A stretch of 64,000 nucleotides of DNA, from NCBI GenBank assembly GCA_963664035.2, contig OY760867.2, forward strand, positions 496,001 through 560,000, in the 5' to 3' direction. Shown in pieces: positions 16,660 through 26,239 of the stretch. Origin of the DNA: G958296245 sp963664035. GTDB lineage: Bacteria > Chloroflexota > Dehalococcoidia > Lucifugimonadales > G958296245. Both the position numbers and the translations under genes were made by a program. Each line of letters starts with the position of its first letter. The first letter of the stretch is position 1. The notes beneath the pieces were generated by a model, which was given only the letters and a program-made list of their open reading frames with translations, was not told the DNA's origin and ran no database searches.

Positions 16660-18565
16660 ATACGCCCGTACCCTCATCGTCATCGTTGTGCTGCTCGCCG
16701 TGGCCGCCGCCATACTGGCCGTCAACCCCATCTCCGTGGGCGGCTTCCAGCGCGGAGGCGATACCCTGCTCGGCCTCAGCCTCGGCCTCGACCTCCAGGG
16801 GGGCAGCCACCTCGAGTACGAGGCGGCCCTGGAAGACCCCGACACCGGCGAGAAGACGCCGCCGACCGCCGACCAGATGGACGCCCTGCTCAGGACGATC
16901 CAGCGCCGCGTCAACAACTCCGGCTTGGGCGAGCCGATCATCCAGCAGATCGGCGACGACAGGATCCTCGTCCAGTTGCCGGGCGTGGAGGACCTCGAGA
17001 GGGCCAAGAGCATCATCGGCGAGACCGCCAGGCTGGAGTTCAAGCACCGCGTCCTCGACGTGGAGCGCGGCATCGAAGGCGTCTCGGACGGCGCCGCCAA
17101 CGTCAGGGTCGAGCTGGAGCCGCTCCCGGACGCGGCCCCGCCCGCCACGTCCACGCCGGAGGCCAGCGCCACCTCCACCCCGGAGGCCAGCGCCACCTCC
17201 ACCCCGGAGGCCAGCGCCACCTCCACCCCGGAGGCCAATGCCACCTCCACCCCGGAGGCCGCGGCCACATCTACCCCGGAGCTTGCGCCCGTCCTGGTCG
17301 TCGAGCTCACGGAGGAGGCCGCCGTCGTCTTCGAAGGCGTGCTCGAACGGCTCAGGGTGAGCATCACCCCGCCCACGGGCACCGAAATCTCATACCTGAA
17401 CTATCTGAAAGTGGGGGTCCAGGGAAGCACGACGACCCTGACCATCCCCTACGCCCCCGTGGCAGTGCTGCCGACCGGACAGACCTTCCAAATAGACCCG
17501 GAGCCCTACGTCGAGCGCGTCGGCACGAGCACGACCTTCAAGATCGCCGCCTGGAAAGCAGGCCTGACCGCCGAAGAAGCCGAGACCCTATTCCCCGAGG
17601 GGGCGCAGATAAACGTCGTGGAGGTGCTGGGCAAGCTGGACGAGGAGGTGGGGCTGACGGGTGAAGACCTGGAGCGTGCCTACGCCGGGCAGCGACACGG
17701 CACCGGACTGCCCATAGTCAACGTCGAGTTCGACTCCGAAGGCACCAGGAAGTTCGGCGAGCTCACGACCGAGATCGCGGGTACCCCCGACCTGCTCGCC
17801 ATCGTGCTGGACGACCAGGAGTTGATAGCCCCCTCGGTCAGGGAGCCTATCCTGGGCGGGACGGCCTTCATAGAGGGCCAGGACTTCACCTTCGAGCGCG
17901 TGCGAGACATTTCGCTCCTGCTCGAATCGGGGCGCCTGCCCATACCCATCACGCTGATCAAGGAGGAGAGCGTCGACGCCATCCTCGGGGCCGACTCGCT
18001 CTCCAAGAGCGTCGTCGCGGGCCTCGTCGGACTCGCCCTAGTGCTCCTCTTCATGGCGCTCTACTACCGCGCCGCCGGATTCGTAGCCGCCACCGCCCTG
18101 GTAATCTACGCCGTGCTGCTGCTGGCCATCTTCAAGGGGCTGCCCGTCACCCTCCGGCTCGCCGGCGTCTCGGCCGCCATCCTCTCCATCGGCATGGCCG
18201 TCGACGCCAACATCCTCATCTTCGAGCGCATGAAGGAGGAGTTGCGCGCCGGCCGCACCCTCCTGTCCGCCGTAAACATCGGCTTCAACCGCGCGTGGCC
18301 CGCCATCCGCGACAGCAACGTGTCCACCCTCATCACCTGCGCCATACTCTTCTGGTTCGCCGATACCCTCGGCGCCCCTGTCGTGCAGAGCTTCGCCATA
18401 ACCCTGTCCATTGGCGTGGCGGTGAGCCTCTTCTCCGCCATTACGGTGAGCCGCACCCTGCTGCGACTGCTGGCGGCCACGCCGCTGGCGCGCAGGCTAT
18501 CCATATTCGTCCCCGGAGGCCGCGCGGACCTGCCCAAGCAGGCGTCCGGCGCCGGCGCTTCCTGA
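16652..18565 (+). CDS. secD: Protein translocase subunit SecD
   Basis: The protein has 637 residues, translated from TTG 16652 behind AAGGAGGT. It has one N-terminal membrane helix, the GLDLQGGSHL signature at 45-54, a large extracytoplasmic domain, and five C-terminal membrane helices (from ~455 onward). SecD works with SecF to drive late export using the proton gradient. An unusual low-complexity stretch at about residues 165-210 repeats the unit ATSTPEAS nearly six times inside the periplasmic domain. It starts within the end of cca and is followed after 12 bases by secF. Confidence 0.95.
   Translation: MRRYARTLIVIVVLLAVAAAILAVNPISVGGFQRGGDTLLGLSLGLDLQGGSHLEYEAALEDPDTGEKTPPTADQMDALLRTIQRRVNNSGLGEPIIQQIGDDRILVQLPGVEDLERAKSIIGETARLEFKHRVLDVERGIEGVSDGAANVRVELEPLPDAAPPATSTPEASATSTPEASATSTPEASATSTPEANATSTPEAAATSTPELAPVLVVELTEEAAVVFEGVLERLRVSITPPTGTEISYLNYLKVGVQGSTTTLTIPYAPVAVLPTGQTFQIDPEPYVERVGTSTTFKIAAWKAGLTAEEAETLFPEGAQINVVEVLGKLDEEVGLTGEDLERAYAGQRHGTGLPIVNVEFDSEGTRKFGELTTEIAGTPDLLAIVLDDQELIAPSVREPILGGTAFIEGQDFTFERVRDISLLLESGRLPIPITLIKEESVDAILGADSLSKSVVAGLVGLALVLLFMALYYRAAGFVAATALVIYAVLLLAIFKGLPVTLRLAGVSAAILSIGMAVDANILIFERMKEELRAGRTLLSAVNIGFNRAWPAIRDSNVSTLITCAILFWFADTLGAPVVQSFAITLSIGVAVSLFSAITVSRTLLRLLAATPLARRLSIFVPGGRADLPKQASGAGAS
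17144..17281 (+). repeat. 24-bp tandem repeat inside secD (ATSTPEAS x ~6)
   Basis: Units begin at 17144, 17168, 17192, 17216, 17240 and 17264 with the pattern gccacctccaccccggag plus a variable codon pair. Third-position changes are few in the central units, implying recent expansion; the outer units have diverged. The encoded Thr/Ser/Pro/Glu linker is probably extended. Confidence 0.9.
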
Positions 18566-18577
18566 GGAGCTGAAATC

Positions 18578-19741
18578 GTGGACTACGTTAGTCATAGGCT
18601 CTGGTTCTTCGCCCTGTCGCTGCTCGTGCTGCTGCCCGGCGTAGGCTTTCTGCTTACCGCCCCCGGCCTCAAGCCCGGCATCGACTTCACCGGAGGTTCC
18701 ACCCTGACGCTGAGCTTCAGCGAGCCGGTGGAGCAGGAGGACCTCAGGCTCAGCCTCGCCGACCAGGGCCAGCCCGACGCCATCGTGCAGAGGATGGGCG
18801 ACAGCGTCTACTTCGTCCGCACCAAGGAGCTACAGGAAGAGGCCAAGAACACGCTCATAGACGGCCTCGTCGCCGACCTCGCCCTGCCTCCCGGCGCCGA
18901 GTCGGCGCCCCCCGAGGTGGAGCCCGAAGGCAGGAGCGCCATATCGCTCCGCTTCACCCAGGAGGTGACCGAGGAGGAGATATTCAGTCAGCTGGACCGC
19001 CTCGGACACCCCGACGCCACGACCGCGTCCCCCGAGGTCGGCAGCTACACGGTCTTCACCAGGGAGTTGCCCGACGCCGAGCGCGACGCCCTCGCCGCCG
19101 ACCTGGTCCAGGCCCTCGGAGACCCGATCAAGGTGCTGTCCTTCGACCTCGTCTCCCCCGCAGTGGCGCGGGAGACCGTGATCGCGGCCTTCTGGGCCGT
19201 GGTGATGGCGGCCGTGGGCGTGTTCCTCTACCTCTGGTGGGCCTTCAGGAACGTCCCCAGCCCCTTCCGGTACGGCGCCGCGGCCGTCCTGGCCCTGGCG
19301 CACGACTCCATGGTCGTGATAGGCATATTCGCCGCCCTCGGCGTGCTCTTCGACGTCGAGGTGAACACGATGTTCCTGATAGCGCTGCTGACCGTCATCG
19401 GCTACAGCGTCAACGACACCATCGTCATCTTCGACCGCATACGGGAAAACATCATGCTCCACCCCAACAGGCCGCTCGCCTCGAACGCCAACCTCAGCAT
19501 CTCCGAGAGCCTCGGCAGGTCCATAAACACCAGCCTCACGCTGCTGTTCACGCTGATGGCGCTGCTGCTGTTCGGCGGAGCGACGATCCGGGTCTTCCTC
19601 TGGGTGCTGGTCATCGGCGTAATCGTCGGCACCTATAGCTCCATCGGCATCGCCACGAACACCCTCGTCGCGTGGGAGTCCGGCGACCTGCGCCGACTCT
19701 TCGGCCTGGCGCGCCGCCGCGCCCCGTCCCAGGCGGCCTAG
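18578..19741 (+). CDS. secF: Protein translocase subunit SecF
   Basis: The protein has 387 residues, from GTG 18578 with GAGGAG upstream. The first helix is followed by KPGIDFTGGS, the SecF counterpart of the SecD signature. The membrane core carries LAHDSMVVIGIFAALG and IGYSVNDTIVIFDRIREN, the conserved proton-pathway segments. It lies 12 bases after secD and forms the SecDF complex. The operon ends here; the next gene is convergent. Confidence 0.95.
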   Translation: MDYVSHRLWFFALSLLVLLPGVGFLLTAPGLKPGIDFTGGSTLTLSFSEPVEQEDLRLSLADQGQPDAIVQRMGDSVYFVRTKELQEEAKNTLIDGLVADLALPPGAESAPPEVEPEGRSAISLRFTQEVTEEEIFSQLDRLGHPDATTASPEVGSYTVFTRELPDAERDALAADLVQALGDPIKVLSFDLVSPAVARETVIAAFWAVVMAAVGVFLYLWWAFRNVPSPFRYGAAAVLALAHDSMVVIGIFAALGVLFDVEVNTMFLIALLTVIGYSVNDTIVIFDRIRENIMLHPNRPLASNANLSISESLGRSINTSLTLLFTLMALLLFGGATIRVFLWVLVIGVIVGTYSSIGIATNTLVAWESGDLRRLFGLARRRAPSQAA

Positions 19742-19762
19742 GCGTCTGCCTGACCTATCCGC

Positions 19763-20512
19763 TCAGTAGGTGGCCCGGCCTCCGCTGACGTCGAAGACCG
19801 CGCCCGTGCTGAACGAGCACTCCGGCGAGGCCAGCCACGCCACCAGCGCCGCCACCTCCCGGATCTCGCCCGTGCGCCCCATGGGGATCTTCTGCAACAT
19901 GTAGTCCACCTGCTCCGGCGTGAGCTGCTCCAGTATGGGGGTCATGATGACCGCCGGAGTCACCGCGTTTACCCTGACGCCGGTGCCCGCGAGCTCCTTG
20001 CCCACTGACTTCGTCAGCCCGATGACGCCGGCCTTCGTCGCCGAGTAGGGCACCATGTTCGGGTTCCCCTCCTTGCCGGCAATCGACGCGATGTTGACGA
20101 TCCGCCCGTAGTCGCGCTCCAGCATCCGCGGGATCGCGGCGCGCGTGAACAGGTACACCCCCCTGAGGTTGGTCCTGTAGACCCGGTCCATCTCCTCCGG
20201 GGACTGTTCCCAGATCGGCGCCGCTACCCCCGCGATCCCCGCGTTGTTGACCAGGACGTCCACCCGCCCCCACGCGTCGATGGCCCGCTCCACGCTGCGG
20301 GGCGCCACCGCTTCGTCGCCCACGTCTCCCACCTCCAGCCGCACGTCCACCCCCTTGGCCGCCAGCTCGGCAGCCGCGTCCTCACCCGTCGCGCCATCCT
20401 CGTCGACGATCAGTATCCGCGCGCCCTCGGCGCCGAGCGTCTCGGCTATGCCGCGGCCTATGCCCCTCGCAGCGCCCGTGACTATTGCGACTCTCTCTTC
20501 GAACCTCTGCAT
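19763..20512 (-). CDS. Short-chain dehydrogenase/reductase (3-oxoacyl-ACP reductase-like)
   Basis: The protein has 249 residues. It contains TGAARGIGRGIA (cofactor loop), NNAGIAG, the serine of NIASIAG and YSATK, giving the classical Ser-Tyr-Lys set, then VNAVTPAVIMTP. These enzymes use NAD(P)H on alcohols or ketones in the cytosol. The ATG at 20512 has GGAGG upstream; a longer frame to 20548 is less likely. It is a single gene between the Sec operon and the respiratory operon. Confidence 0.88.
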   Translation of the reverse strand: MQRFEERVAIVTGAARGIGRGIAETLGAEGARILIVDEDGATGEDAAAELAAKGVDVRLEVGDVGDEAVAPRSVERAIDAWGRVDVLVNNAGIAGVAAPIWEQSPEEMDRVYRTNLRGVYLFTRAAIPRMLERDYGRIVNIASIAGKEGNPNMVPYSATKAGVIGLTKSVGKELAGTGVRVNAVTPAVIMTPILEQLTPEQVDYMLQKIPMGRTGEIREVAALVAWLASPECSFSTGAVFDVSGGRATY

Positions 20513-20621
20513 GTCTGCATGTCCTCCACTGCCAGGCGGCGGAATCATATGCGGCGCCCATCGGGGCTGTCAATTCGAGCCAAGACCCCAATCCGCGCCA
20601 CCGCGACAGCCGTAATTACCC

Positions 20622-20650
20622 TTGACACCCATATGGGACAGTGATAACTT
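20622..20650 (+). promoter_or_regulatory. Promoter of the alternative complex III operon with palindrome in the spacer
   Basis: TTGACA (20622-20627), a 17-base spacer, TAACTT (20645-20650). The spacer begins with the perfect palindrome CCCATATGGG (20628-20637), which could be a repressor or activator site. The first gene starts 63 bases further on. Confidence 0.6.
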
Positions 20651-20712
20651 TCACGAAGTTTTTGGGCGTCCTATCGCGCCCGCCAAATTACGGAATCGAG
20701 GACTCGTAGCAC

Positions 20713-21003
20713 ATGGACCCTGCGGCGCTGTCAGGAGCTGAATGGAGCAGCATCGGCTCCCTGCTCTCCAACCTGTGGATCGTGGTGGCCTTGGTCGTCT
20801 TCTTCGGCACCAACATGATGGTCGGCCACATCCTGATCCCCTCCCTTGTGGCGTCGTATCACCTGCCGAGCGGGGCGCAGAAGGCTAGGCCGTTCTTCTA
20901 CGCCGTGGCGATCGCCTCCATCGTCGGCGCCGTCGTGGTGTTCGTACGAGTGATCCAGGCCACCGAGGTCCTGGAGAGGTTCTGGAGCAACTACTGGATA
21001 TAG
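20713..21003 (+). CDS. Small two-helix membrane protein leading the ACIII operon
   Basis: The protein has 96 residues with two hydrophobic helices: about 21-46 (LWIVVALVVFFGTNMMVGHI) and 62-80 (FFYAVAIASIVGAVVVFV). The short ends are charged. I do not recognise the family. It is the first gene after the promoter at 20622 and precedes the pentaheme cytochrome, so it probably is an accessory subunit or assembly factor of the complex, by position only. Confidence 0.65.
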   Translation: MDPAALSGAEWSSIGSLLSNLWIVVALVVFFGTNMMVGHILIPSLVASYHLPSGAQKARPFFYAVAIASIVGAVVVFVRVIQATEVLERFWSNYWI

Positions 21004-21079
21004 GTAACCGGAGCGCTGATGCAGGCCCGCCCGCCGGCGGGCCGCAGCCGCGCCCGCGCGAGGATGGCCGGGACCGCAA

Positions 21080-21775
21080 TTGCTAAAGGGTGACGCTGAG
21101 CTATATAGGCCGAAGAAGAAGCACTTCGCGCTCGTCGGCCTCATCGGACTGATCGGCCTGGCCGGAGCGGCGGTCGTCGCCGCCATCGGCGTCTTCGTCG
21201 TCACGGCCTGGTTCGGCCTCCCCGTCTTCGGCTTCAGCGGGGGGCCCGACCAGCCGATACCCTTCCCGCACACCGTGCACGTCGAAGAGGTCGGGCTGGA
21301 CTGCACCTTCTGCCACAGGACGGTGACCGAGGAGCCGGCCGCCTCGATCCCGGCCGTCGAGCTCTGCATGAGCTGCCACAAGGCGGTGGGCAGCGGTCTC
21401 GAAGGCGTGGAGACGCTGCGCGACTTCTACGAGGCGGACATGAAGATCGACTGGGTGCGCGTACACAGAGTGCCCGATCACGTCCACTTCGTACACGAGG
21501 CCCACGTCAGGGCCTTCTCCGGCTCCAAGCAGGTCGTCGAGATGCTGAGCGACCGCGGGACGGAGATCAGGATCGACGAGGCCAGGAAGATTGACCCCGA
21601 CGCCGCCGTCGGGCAGACCATGGAGGTCGCCGAGTCACAGGTCTGCTCCATATGCCACGGGGACGTGGGGAGCATGGCCAAAGTCGAGCAGGTACGACCC
21701 CTGAAGATGGCCGACTGCGTCAACTGCCACCGCAACAACGAAGCCCCCACCGACTGCACGACCTGCCACTACTAA
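21080..21775 (+). CDS. actA: Alternative complex III pentaheme cytochrome c subunit
   Basis: The protein has 231 residues, read from a TTG; no better start is seen. One N-terminal membrane helix (about 17-47) anchors a periplasmic domain with five CxxCH heme sites: CTFCH, CMSCH, CSICH, CVNCH and CTTCH, the last at the extreme C terminus. Five hemes match ActA, the electron-transfer subunit of the quinol-oxidising alternative complex III. A GC-rich hairpin lies in the gap before it. The Mo-type subunit follows after 9 bases. Confidence 0.88.
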   Translation: MLKGDAELYRPKKKHFALVGLIGLIGLAGAAVVAAIGVFVVTAWFGLPVFGFSGGPDQPIPFPHTVHVEEVGLDCTFCHRTVTEEPAASIPAVELCMSCHKAVGSGLEGVETLRDFYEADMKIDWVRVHRVPDHVHFVHEAHVRAFSGSKQVVEMLSDRGTEIRIDEARKIDPDAAVGQTMEVAESQVCSICHGDVGSMAKVEQVRPLKMADCVNCHRNNEAPTDCTTCHY

Positions 21776-21784
21776 GAACGGAGC

Positions 21785-24082
21785 ATGGACCTCAAGAGGC
21801 TTAACAGAAGGCAGTTCCTCGGACTGCTCGGCGGCTCAGCCGCAGGGGCGGTCATCTTCCAGGCGTGCGGCGTCCCTGAGGACGAGCTCCTGGTTGAGGC
21901 CCCCCTCCAGATGCCCGAGGACCTCGTCACCGGCATAGACAACTGGTACGCGACCGTCTGCCGCGAATGCCCCACAAGCGAGGGTATCGTAGTGCGGGTC
22001 ATCGAGGGCCGCGCCAAGAAGGTCGAGGGCAACGTCGACTACCCCGTCAACGTGGGCAAGCACAGCGCCCGCTGCGAGGCCGGCCTACAGTCCCTATACG
22101 ACCCCGACCGCATCGGCGGCCCCCTGCTCAGGACCGGCGAGCGAGGCGAGGGCCGGTGGGAAGAGATAAGCTGGACCGACGCCATCACACGGCTGGCCCA
22201 TCAGTTGAACGAGGCCGACCCCGCGCAGGTCGTCATGGTTACCGAGCCGGTGGGGGCGCACCTCGGCATGGTCGTCGAGCGCTTCGCCGACAGGTACGGC
22301 GCCAGGCATCTCCCCTACGAGACCCTGGAGCGCACCACCCTCAGGCAGTCCATGCGGGAGGTGTTCGGCCAGGAGCGGATGCCCGACTTCGACATCGAGA
22401 ACGCCAACTACCTGATCTCCTTCGGCGCCGACTTCCTCAACACCTGGGTCTCGCCCGTGCGGTACGCGAGGGGCTTCGGCCGGTTCCGGCAGGGCGACAG
22501 GGAGAGAGGCACATTCGTACAGGTCGATTCCCGGCTCTCCATGTCGGCCGCCAACGCCGACGAGTGGATATACGTCAACCCGGGGCGTGAGGGCCTGCTG
22601 GCGCTGAGCATCGCCCAGGTCATCGTGTCCGACCCCAGCCTGAGGGAGCTCGCCGACGAGGACGGCATACGCGCGCTGACCGACGGCGACGACGGGCGCC
22701 TGGACGCCTTCGCCCCGGACCGCGTGGCCGGCTCCATCTCCAGCGCCGTCTCCAGTGAGAAGATGGCCGACACGATACGGCGCGCCGCCAGCGATTTCGT
22801 ACACCACCAGCCCAGCATCGCCATCGGCGGCGGCCCCGCCGCCGCCCACACCAACGGCCTGTTCAACCTGAACGCCGTCTACTCCCTGAACAGGATCGTG
22901 GGCAACGTCGGAAAGCCGGGGGGCGTGACGCCGAACCCGCCGCCGCCCCTTGCGGACGTGCCCGCCGCTCCGGCCAGCGCATCCTACGAAGATTGGCGCA
23001 GCCTCGCCGGCGACATGCGCGCCGGCCGCGTCCAGGCGCTTCTCGTTCACAACGCCAACCCCATGTACGGCCTGCCCGAGGCGACGGAGTTCCGCGAGGC
23101 ATCGTACGAGGTGCCCTTCATCTTCAGCTTCTCGAGCTGGATGGACGACACGACCGCCATGGCCGACCTCGTGCTCCCCAGCCACAGCCACCTCGAAGAC
23201 TGGGGAAGCGACGTACCGGACCCGGCCCCCGGGCACCAGGTCGTAGGCTACCAGCAGCCGGTCGTGAGGCCGCTCTTCGAGCCGAGAGGCGTCCACCTGG
23301 GAACCAAGGGATTCGGGGACGTGCTGATGAGCCTTGCCCAGATCCTCGATCTGGACCTGGAGCTTGCGGGCAACACCTTCATGGACGTCGTCAAGGAGAG
23401 CTCCAGGCAGCTCATGGGACGCGGCTCCGCCCCCTTCTCCGGCTACGCGAGCTTCCCCGCGTTCTGGAACGGCCTCCTGCGCCACGGCGGCTGGTGGGAC
23501 GCCGACGCGAAGCACGAGGGCGCTATCCCGGACCCGGCGGCGCTGCCCGCCGAGGCCGAGGACCCGAGTTTCAGCGGGCCACAGGGATCCGACACCTTCT
23601 ACCTCGCCCCGTTCGCATCGACGTCGCTCACCGACGGGCGCGGCGCTCACCTGCCCTGGCTGCAGGCCACGCCCGACCCGGTGTCCACCGCCACGTGGCG
23701 CACCTGGGCCGAGATCAACCTGAACAAGGCGAAGGAGATGGACATCGAGGAGGGCGACGTCGTGGTCCTCGAGACCGCGCACGGCTCCATAGAGGCGCTG
23801 GCGTACCCCCACCCCGGCATCTCCCCCGAGGTGGTGGCAGTGCCCATAGGCCAGGGCCACCGCGCGGGAGGCAGATACGCCGAGGACAGGGGCGCGAACG
23901 TGCTCTCGATCCTCTCGCCCGACCTAACCGACTCCGCGGGCTCGCTCGCGTGGGCCGCCAACCGCGTGAAGGTCACCAAGACCGGCCGGTGGGAGAGGCT
24001 CCCCAAGATGGAGAACTCGAAGCCGGACCTCGCCACCGACGAGCACCGCCTCATAATCCCGTTGGCGACGCGCGACACGTAA
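21785..24082 (+). CDS. actB: Alternative complex III molybdopterin-oxidoreductase-like subunit
   Basis: The protein has 765 residues. The N terminus carries a twin-arginine signal (NRRQFLGLLGGSAAGAVIF) followed by a cysteine, which could be lipidated. The next region shows CRECPTSEG and EGRAKKVEGN, the iron-sulfur-proximal part of molybdopterin oxidoreductases. The fold is typical of ActB, although ACIII proteins lack the Mo cofactor in studied cases. In many organisms ActB is one long chain including the ferredoxin part; here that part is the separate next gene, 15 bases downstream. Confidence 0.85.
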   Translation: MDLKRLNRRQFLGLLGGSAAGAVIFQACGVPEDELLVEAPLQMPEDLVTGIDNWYATVCRECPTSEGIVVRVIEGRAKKVEGNVDYPVNVGKHSARCEAGLQSLYDPDRIGGPLLRTGERGEGRWEEISWTDAITRLAHQLNEADPAQVVMVTEPVGAHLGMVVERFADRYGARHLPYETLERTTLRQSMREVFGQERMPDFDIENANYLISFGADFLNTWVSPVRYARGFGRFRQGDRERGTFVQVDSRLSMSAANADEWIYVNPGREGLLALSIAQVIVSDPSLRELADEDGIRALTDGDDGRLDAFAPDRVAGSISSAVSSEKMADTIRRAASDFVHHQPSIAIGGGPAAAHTNGLFNLNAVYSLNRIVGNVGKPGGVTPNPPPPLADVPAAPASASYEDWRSLAGDMRAGRVQALLVHNANPMYGLPEATEFREASYEVPFIFSFSSWMDDTTAMADLVLPSHSHLEDWGSDVPDPAPGHQVVGYQQPVVRPLFEPRGVHLGTKGFGDVLMSLAQILDLDLELAGNTFMDVVKESSRQLMGRGSAPFSGYASFPAFWNGLLRHGGWWDADAKHEGAIPDPAALPAEAEDPSFSGPQGSDTFYLAPFASTSLTDGRGAHLPWLQATPDPVSTATWRTWAEINLNKAKEMDIEEGDVVVLETAHGSIEALAYPHPGISPEVVAVPIGQGHRAGGRYAEDRGANVLSILSPDLTDSAGSLAWAANRVKVTKTGRWERLPKMENSKPDLATDEHRLIIPLATRDT

Positions 24083-24097
24083 CGGCACGGAGGAGTT

Positions 24098-24829
24098 ATG
24101 AGTACCAAATGGGCCATGACGGTTGACGTAGACCGGTGCATCGGGTGCCAGGCATGCGTCGTCGCCTGCCAATCGGAGAACAACATCCCCATCAGCGACG
24201 AGCCGCTCTTCAACCAGCGGCGCGCCATGGAGTGGATCCGCATCGAGCGCTACTGGGAGGGTGAGTTCCCGGACGTGAAGGCGCGCTTCATCCCCGTCTT
24301 CTGCCAGCACTGCGACGACGCCCCCTGCGAGCCGGTCTGCCCCGTCTACGCCACCTACCACAACAGCGAGGGGCTCAACGTACAGGTCTACAACCGCTGC
24401 ATAGGCTCCAGGCTCTGCGTCAACAACTGCCCGTACCAGGTCAGGTACTTCAACTTCTGGGAACCGGAGTGGCCGGAGACTCTCAAGAACCAGCTCAACC
24501 CCGACGTCACCGTCCGCAGCCGCGGCATCATGGAGAAGTGTACCTTCTGCATTCAGCGCATCCGCCGCTCCGGGCGCGAGGCCAAGCGGGACGGGCGCGA
24601 GCTTGAAGACGGCGACCGACAGCTAAACCCGGCGTGCGTCAACGCCTGCCCGACCGATACCCTAGCATTCGGCAACATCGCGGACCCCGACAGCAAGGTC
24701 AGCAAGCTCAAGGAGAAGGAGATGGCCGACGACGGCAGGGGCTACCACCTCCTTGGCAGCCTCGGCACCGGCCCCAACGTCATCTACCTGAAGAAGGTCG
24801 ACAAGAGCGCGGAACCCGCCCATGCATAA
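24098..24829 (+). CDS. Alternative complex III iron-sulfur (4x[4Fe-4S] ferredoxin-type) subunit
   Basis: The protein has 243 residues and begins with GGAGG before the ATG. Cysteine groups CIGCQACVVAC, CQHCDDAPCEPVC, CIGSRLCVNNC, KCTFC and CVNAC give four cubane clusters as in NrfC/HybA-type subunits. It corresponds to the C-terminal half of fused ActB proteins and would pass electrons toward ActA. Its stop overlaps the next gene by 8 bases. Confidence 0.88.
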   Translation: MSTKWAMTVDVDRCIGCQACVVACQSENNIPISDEPLFNQRRAMEWIRIERYWEGEFPDVKARFIPVFCQHCDDAPCEPVCPVYATYHNSEGLNVQVYNRCIGSRLCVNNCPYQVRYFNFWEPEWPETLKNQLNPDVTVRSRGIMEKCTFCIQRIRRSGREAKRDGRELEDGDRQLNPACVNACPTDTLAFGNIADPDSKVSKLKEKEMADDGRGYHLLGSLGTGPNVIYLKKVDKSAEPAHA

Positions 24830-26219
24830 CGGCTCCCACGACAACGGCCACAGCGCCATGAGCACGCCCGGAGCGGTGTCGCGCGACCTGCTCCAGAGGA
24901 CCGGGGGGACCACACCCCTCTACCGGCTGGCCGTCGTCGGCTCGGCGGTCCTGCTCGCGCTCGGGCTCGTCGGCTTCGTCATGCGCCTCGGCGACGGCAC
25001 GGGGGAGACCGCTCTCTGGGGCTACCACGCCGCGCTCGTCGCCTTCCTGCTCACCACCGCGCAGGCGGCCCCCATGGTCGCCATCGCGCCCAGGCTGGCC
25101 AAGGCCCACTGGCGCCGGCCCATCTCCCGCATAGCCGAGCTGTTCGGCGTCGTAGGCGTGCTGAACCTGATCATCTTCATCCCGCTCATCTGGGTCCTGC
25201 CGGACCTGACCGACCACCGCCGCAGCCTCTGGTTCTACGGCGACGTCCAGTCTATGCCGGCGCACATGCCCCACATAATCACGACGATCTCGATGCTCGC
25301 CCTCGCGGCGGTCGGGGTGGCCCTGCTCTGGGTCTCGGCTCTGCCGGACTTCGCGGCCATCCGCGACAGTTCGACCGGCAGGCGCCAACGCTTCTTCGCC
25401 TGGCTCGCCAACGGCTGGCACGGCACCTCGAAGCAGTGGTTCACGCAGTACCACCGCCTCGGCGTCCTCGGCGCCTTCTACTTCATGATGCTCGTCACCA
25501 CCCACTTCGTCTTCTCGGTCGACTTCGGCATGACGCTCGTACCGGGGTGGATCGACGCCCTCTTCCCCGCGACGCACGCCGCAAACTCCCTGCAGGCGGG
25601 AGTGGCCACCGTGCTCGTAGTCATGTTCCTTCTCCGCCGCTTCTGCGGCTTCGGGGACTACCTCGAGCTCGACCAGTTCTGGGGCCTCGGCAAGCTGCTG
25701 TTCGCCCTCTCCCTCCTCTGGTTCTGGTTCTGGTTCTCCAGCTTCATCATCCTCTGGTACGGCAAGAAGCCCAACGAGGAAGCCGTGCTGGAGCTGATCA
25801 TGGTCGGCCCCTACATGCCGGCCTTCATAATCGCCTTCGTCCTGAACTTCGTCGCGCCCCTGTTCATGATGGTCTGGAACCCGGTGCGCAAGAGCATCTG
25901 GGGCCCGACGCTCGTTGCGGTCGGCGTGCTCGTGGGCACCTTCTTCGACCGGATCAGGCTCTACGTCTCGGCCTACACCGTGGCCGACTCCGAGAACAAG
26001 CACGAGTTGCACCTGCCTCTCGAGGTGTCGGCCAACATGCCGGACTTCGCCGACGCGCTCCTATGGGTGGGGGCGCTCGGAGGCGCCGTACTCGTATACC
26101 TGCTGGCCGCGAGGCTCATCCCGGTCATAAACATCTGGGAGCAGAAAGAAGTGCTGCTCTACAAGATTCACAAGCCGTTCCACAGGACCGAAGTGCTGGT
26201 GCTGGGAAAGAAGGACTGA
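24822..26219 (+). CDS. actC: Alternative complex III NrfD-like membrane subunit (first copy)
   Basis: The protein has 465 residues with about ten membrane helices in the NrfD/PsrC pattern. Conserved traits include a histidine near the start of an early helix (WGYHAALVAF) and RRPISRIAEL on the cytoplasmic side. This subunit binds quinol and may translocate protons. The ATG lies within the end of the FeS gene, which suggests coupled translation. After the stop, a dispersed hairpin repeat separates it from the second copy. Confidence 0.88.
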   Translation: MHNGSHDNGHSAMSTPGAVSRDLLQRTGGTTPLYRLAVVGSAVLLALGLVGFVMRLGDGTGETALWGYHAALVAFLLTTAQAAPMVAIAPRLAKAHWRRPISRIAELFGVVGVLNLIIFIPLIWVLPDLTDHRRSLWFYGDVQSMPAHMPHIITTISMLALAAVGVALLWVSALPDFAAIRDSSTGRRQRFFAWLANGWHGTSKQWFTQYHRLGVLGAFYFMMLVTTHFVFSVDFGMTLVPGWIDALFPATHAANSLQAGVATVLVVMFLLRRFCGFGDYLELDQFWGLGKLLFALSLLWFWFWFSSFIILWYGKKPNEEAVLELIMVGPYMPAFIIAFVLNFVAPLFMMVWNPVRKSIWGPTLVAVGVLVGTFFDRIRLYVSAYTVADSENKHELHLPLEVSANMPDFADALLWVGALGGAVLVYLLAARLIPVINIWEQKEVLLYKIHKPFHRTEVLVLGKKD

Positions 26220-26239
26220 CATAATTCTCGAACCGTAGG

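Noticed and set aside
22094..23860. Minus-strand frame of 588 codons inside actB
   Set aside because: Shadow of the actB coding strand, Gly/Val/Arg-rich without any recognised motif.
24780..26012. Minus-strand frame of 410 codons over the first NrfD gene
   Set aside because: Highly charged nonsense peptide opposite a clear membrane protein.
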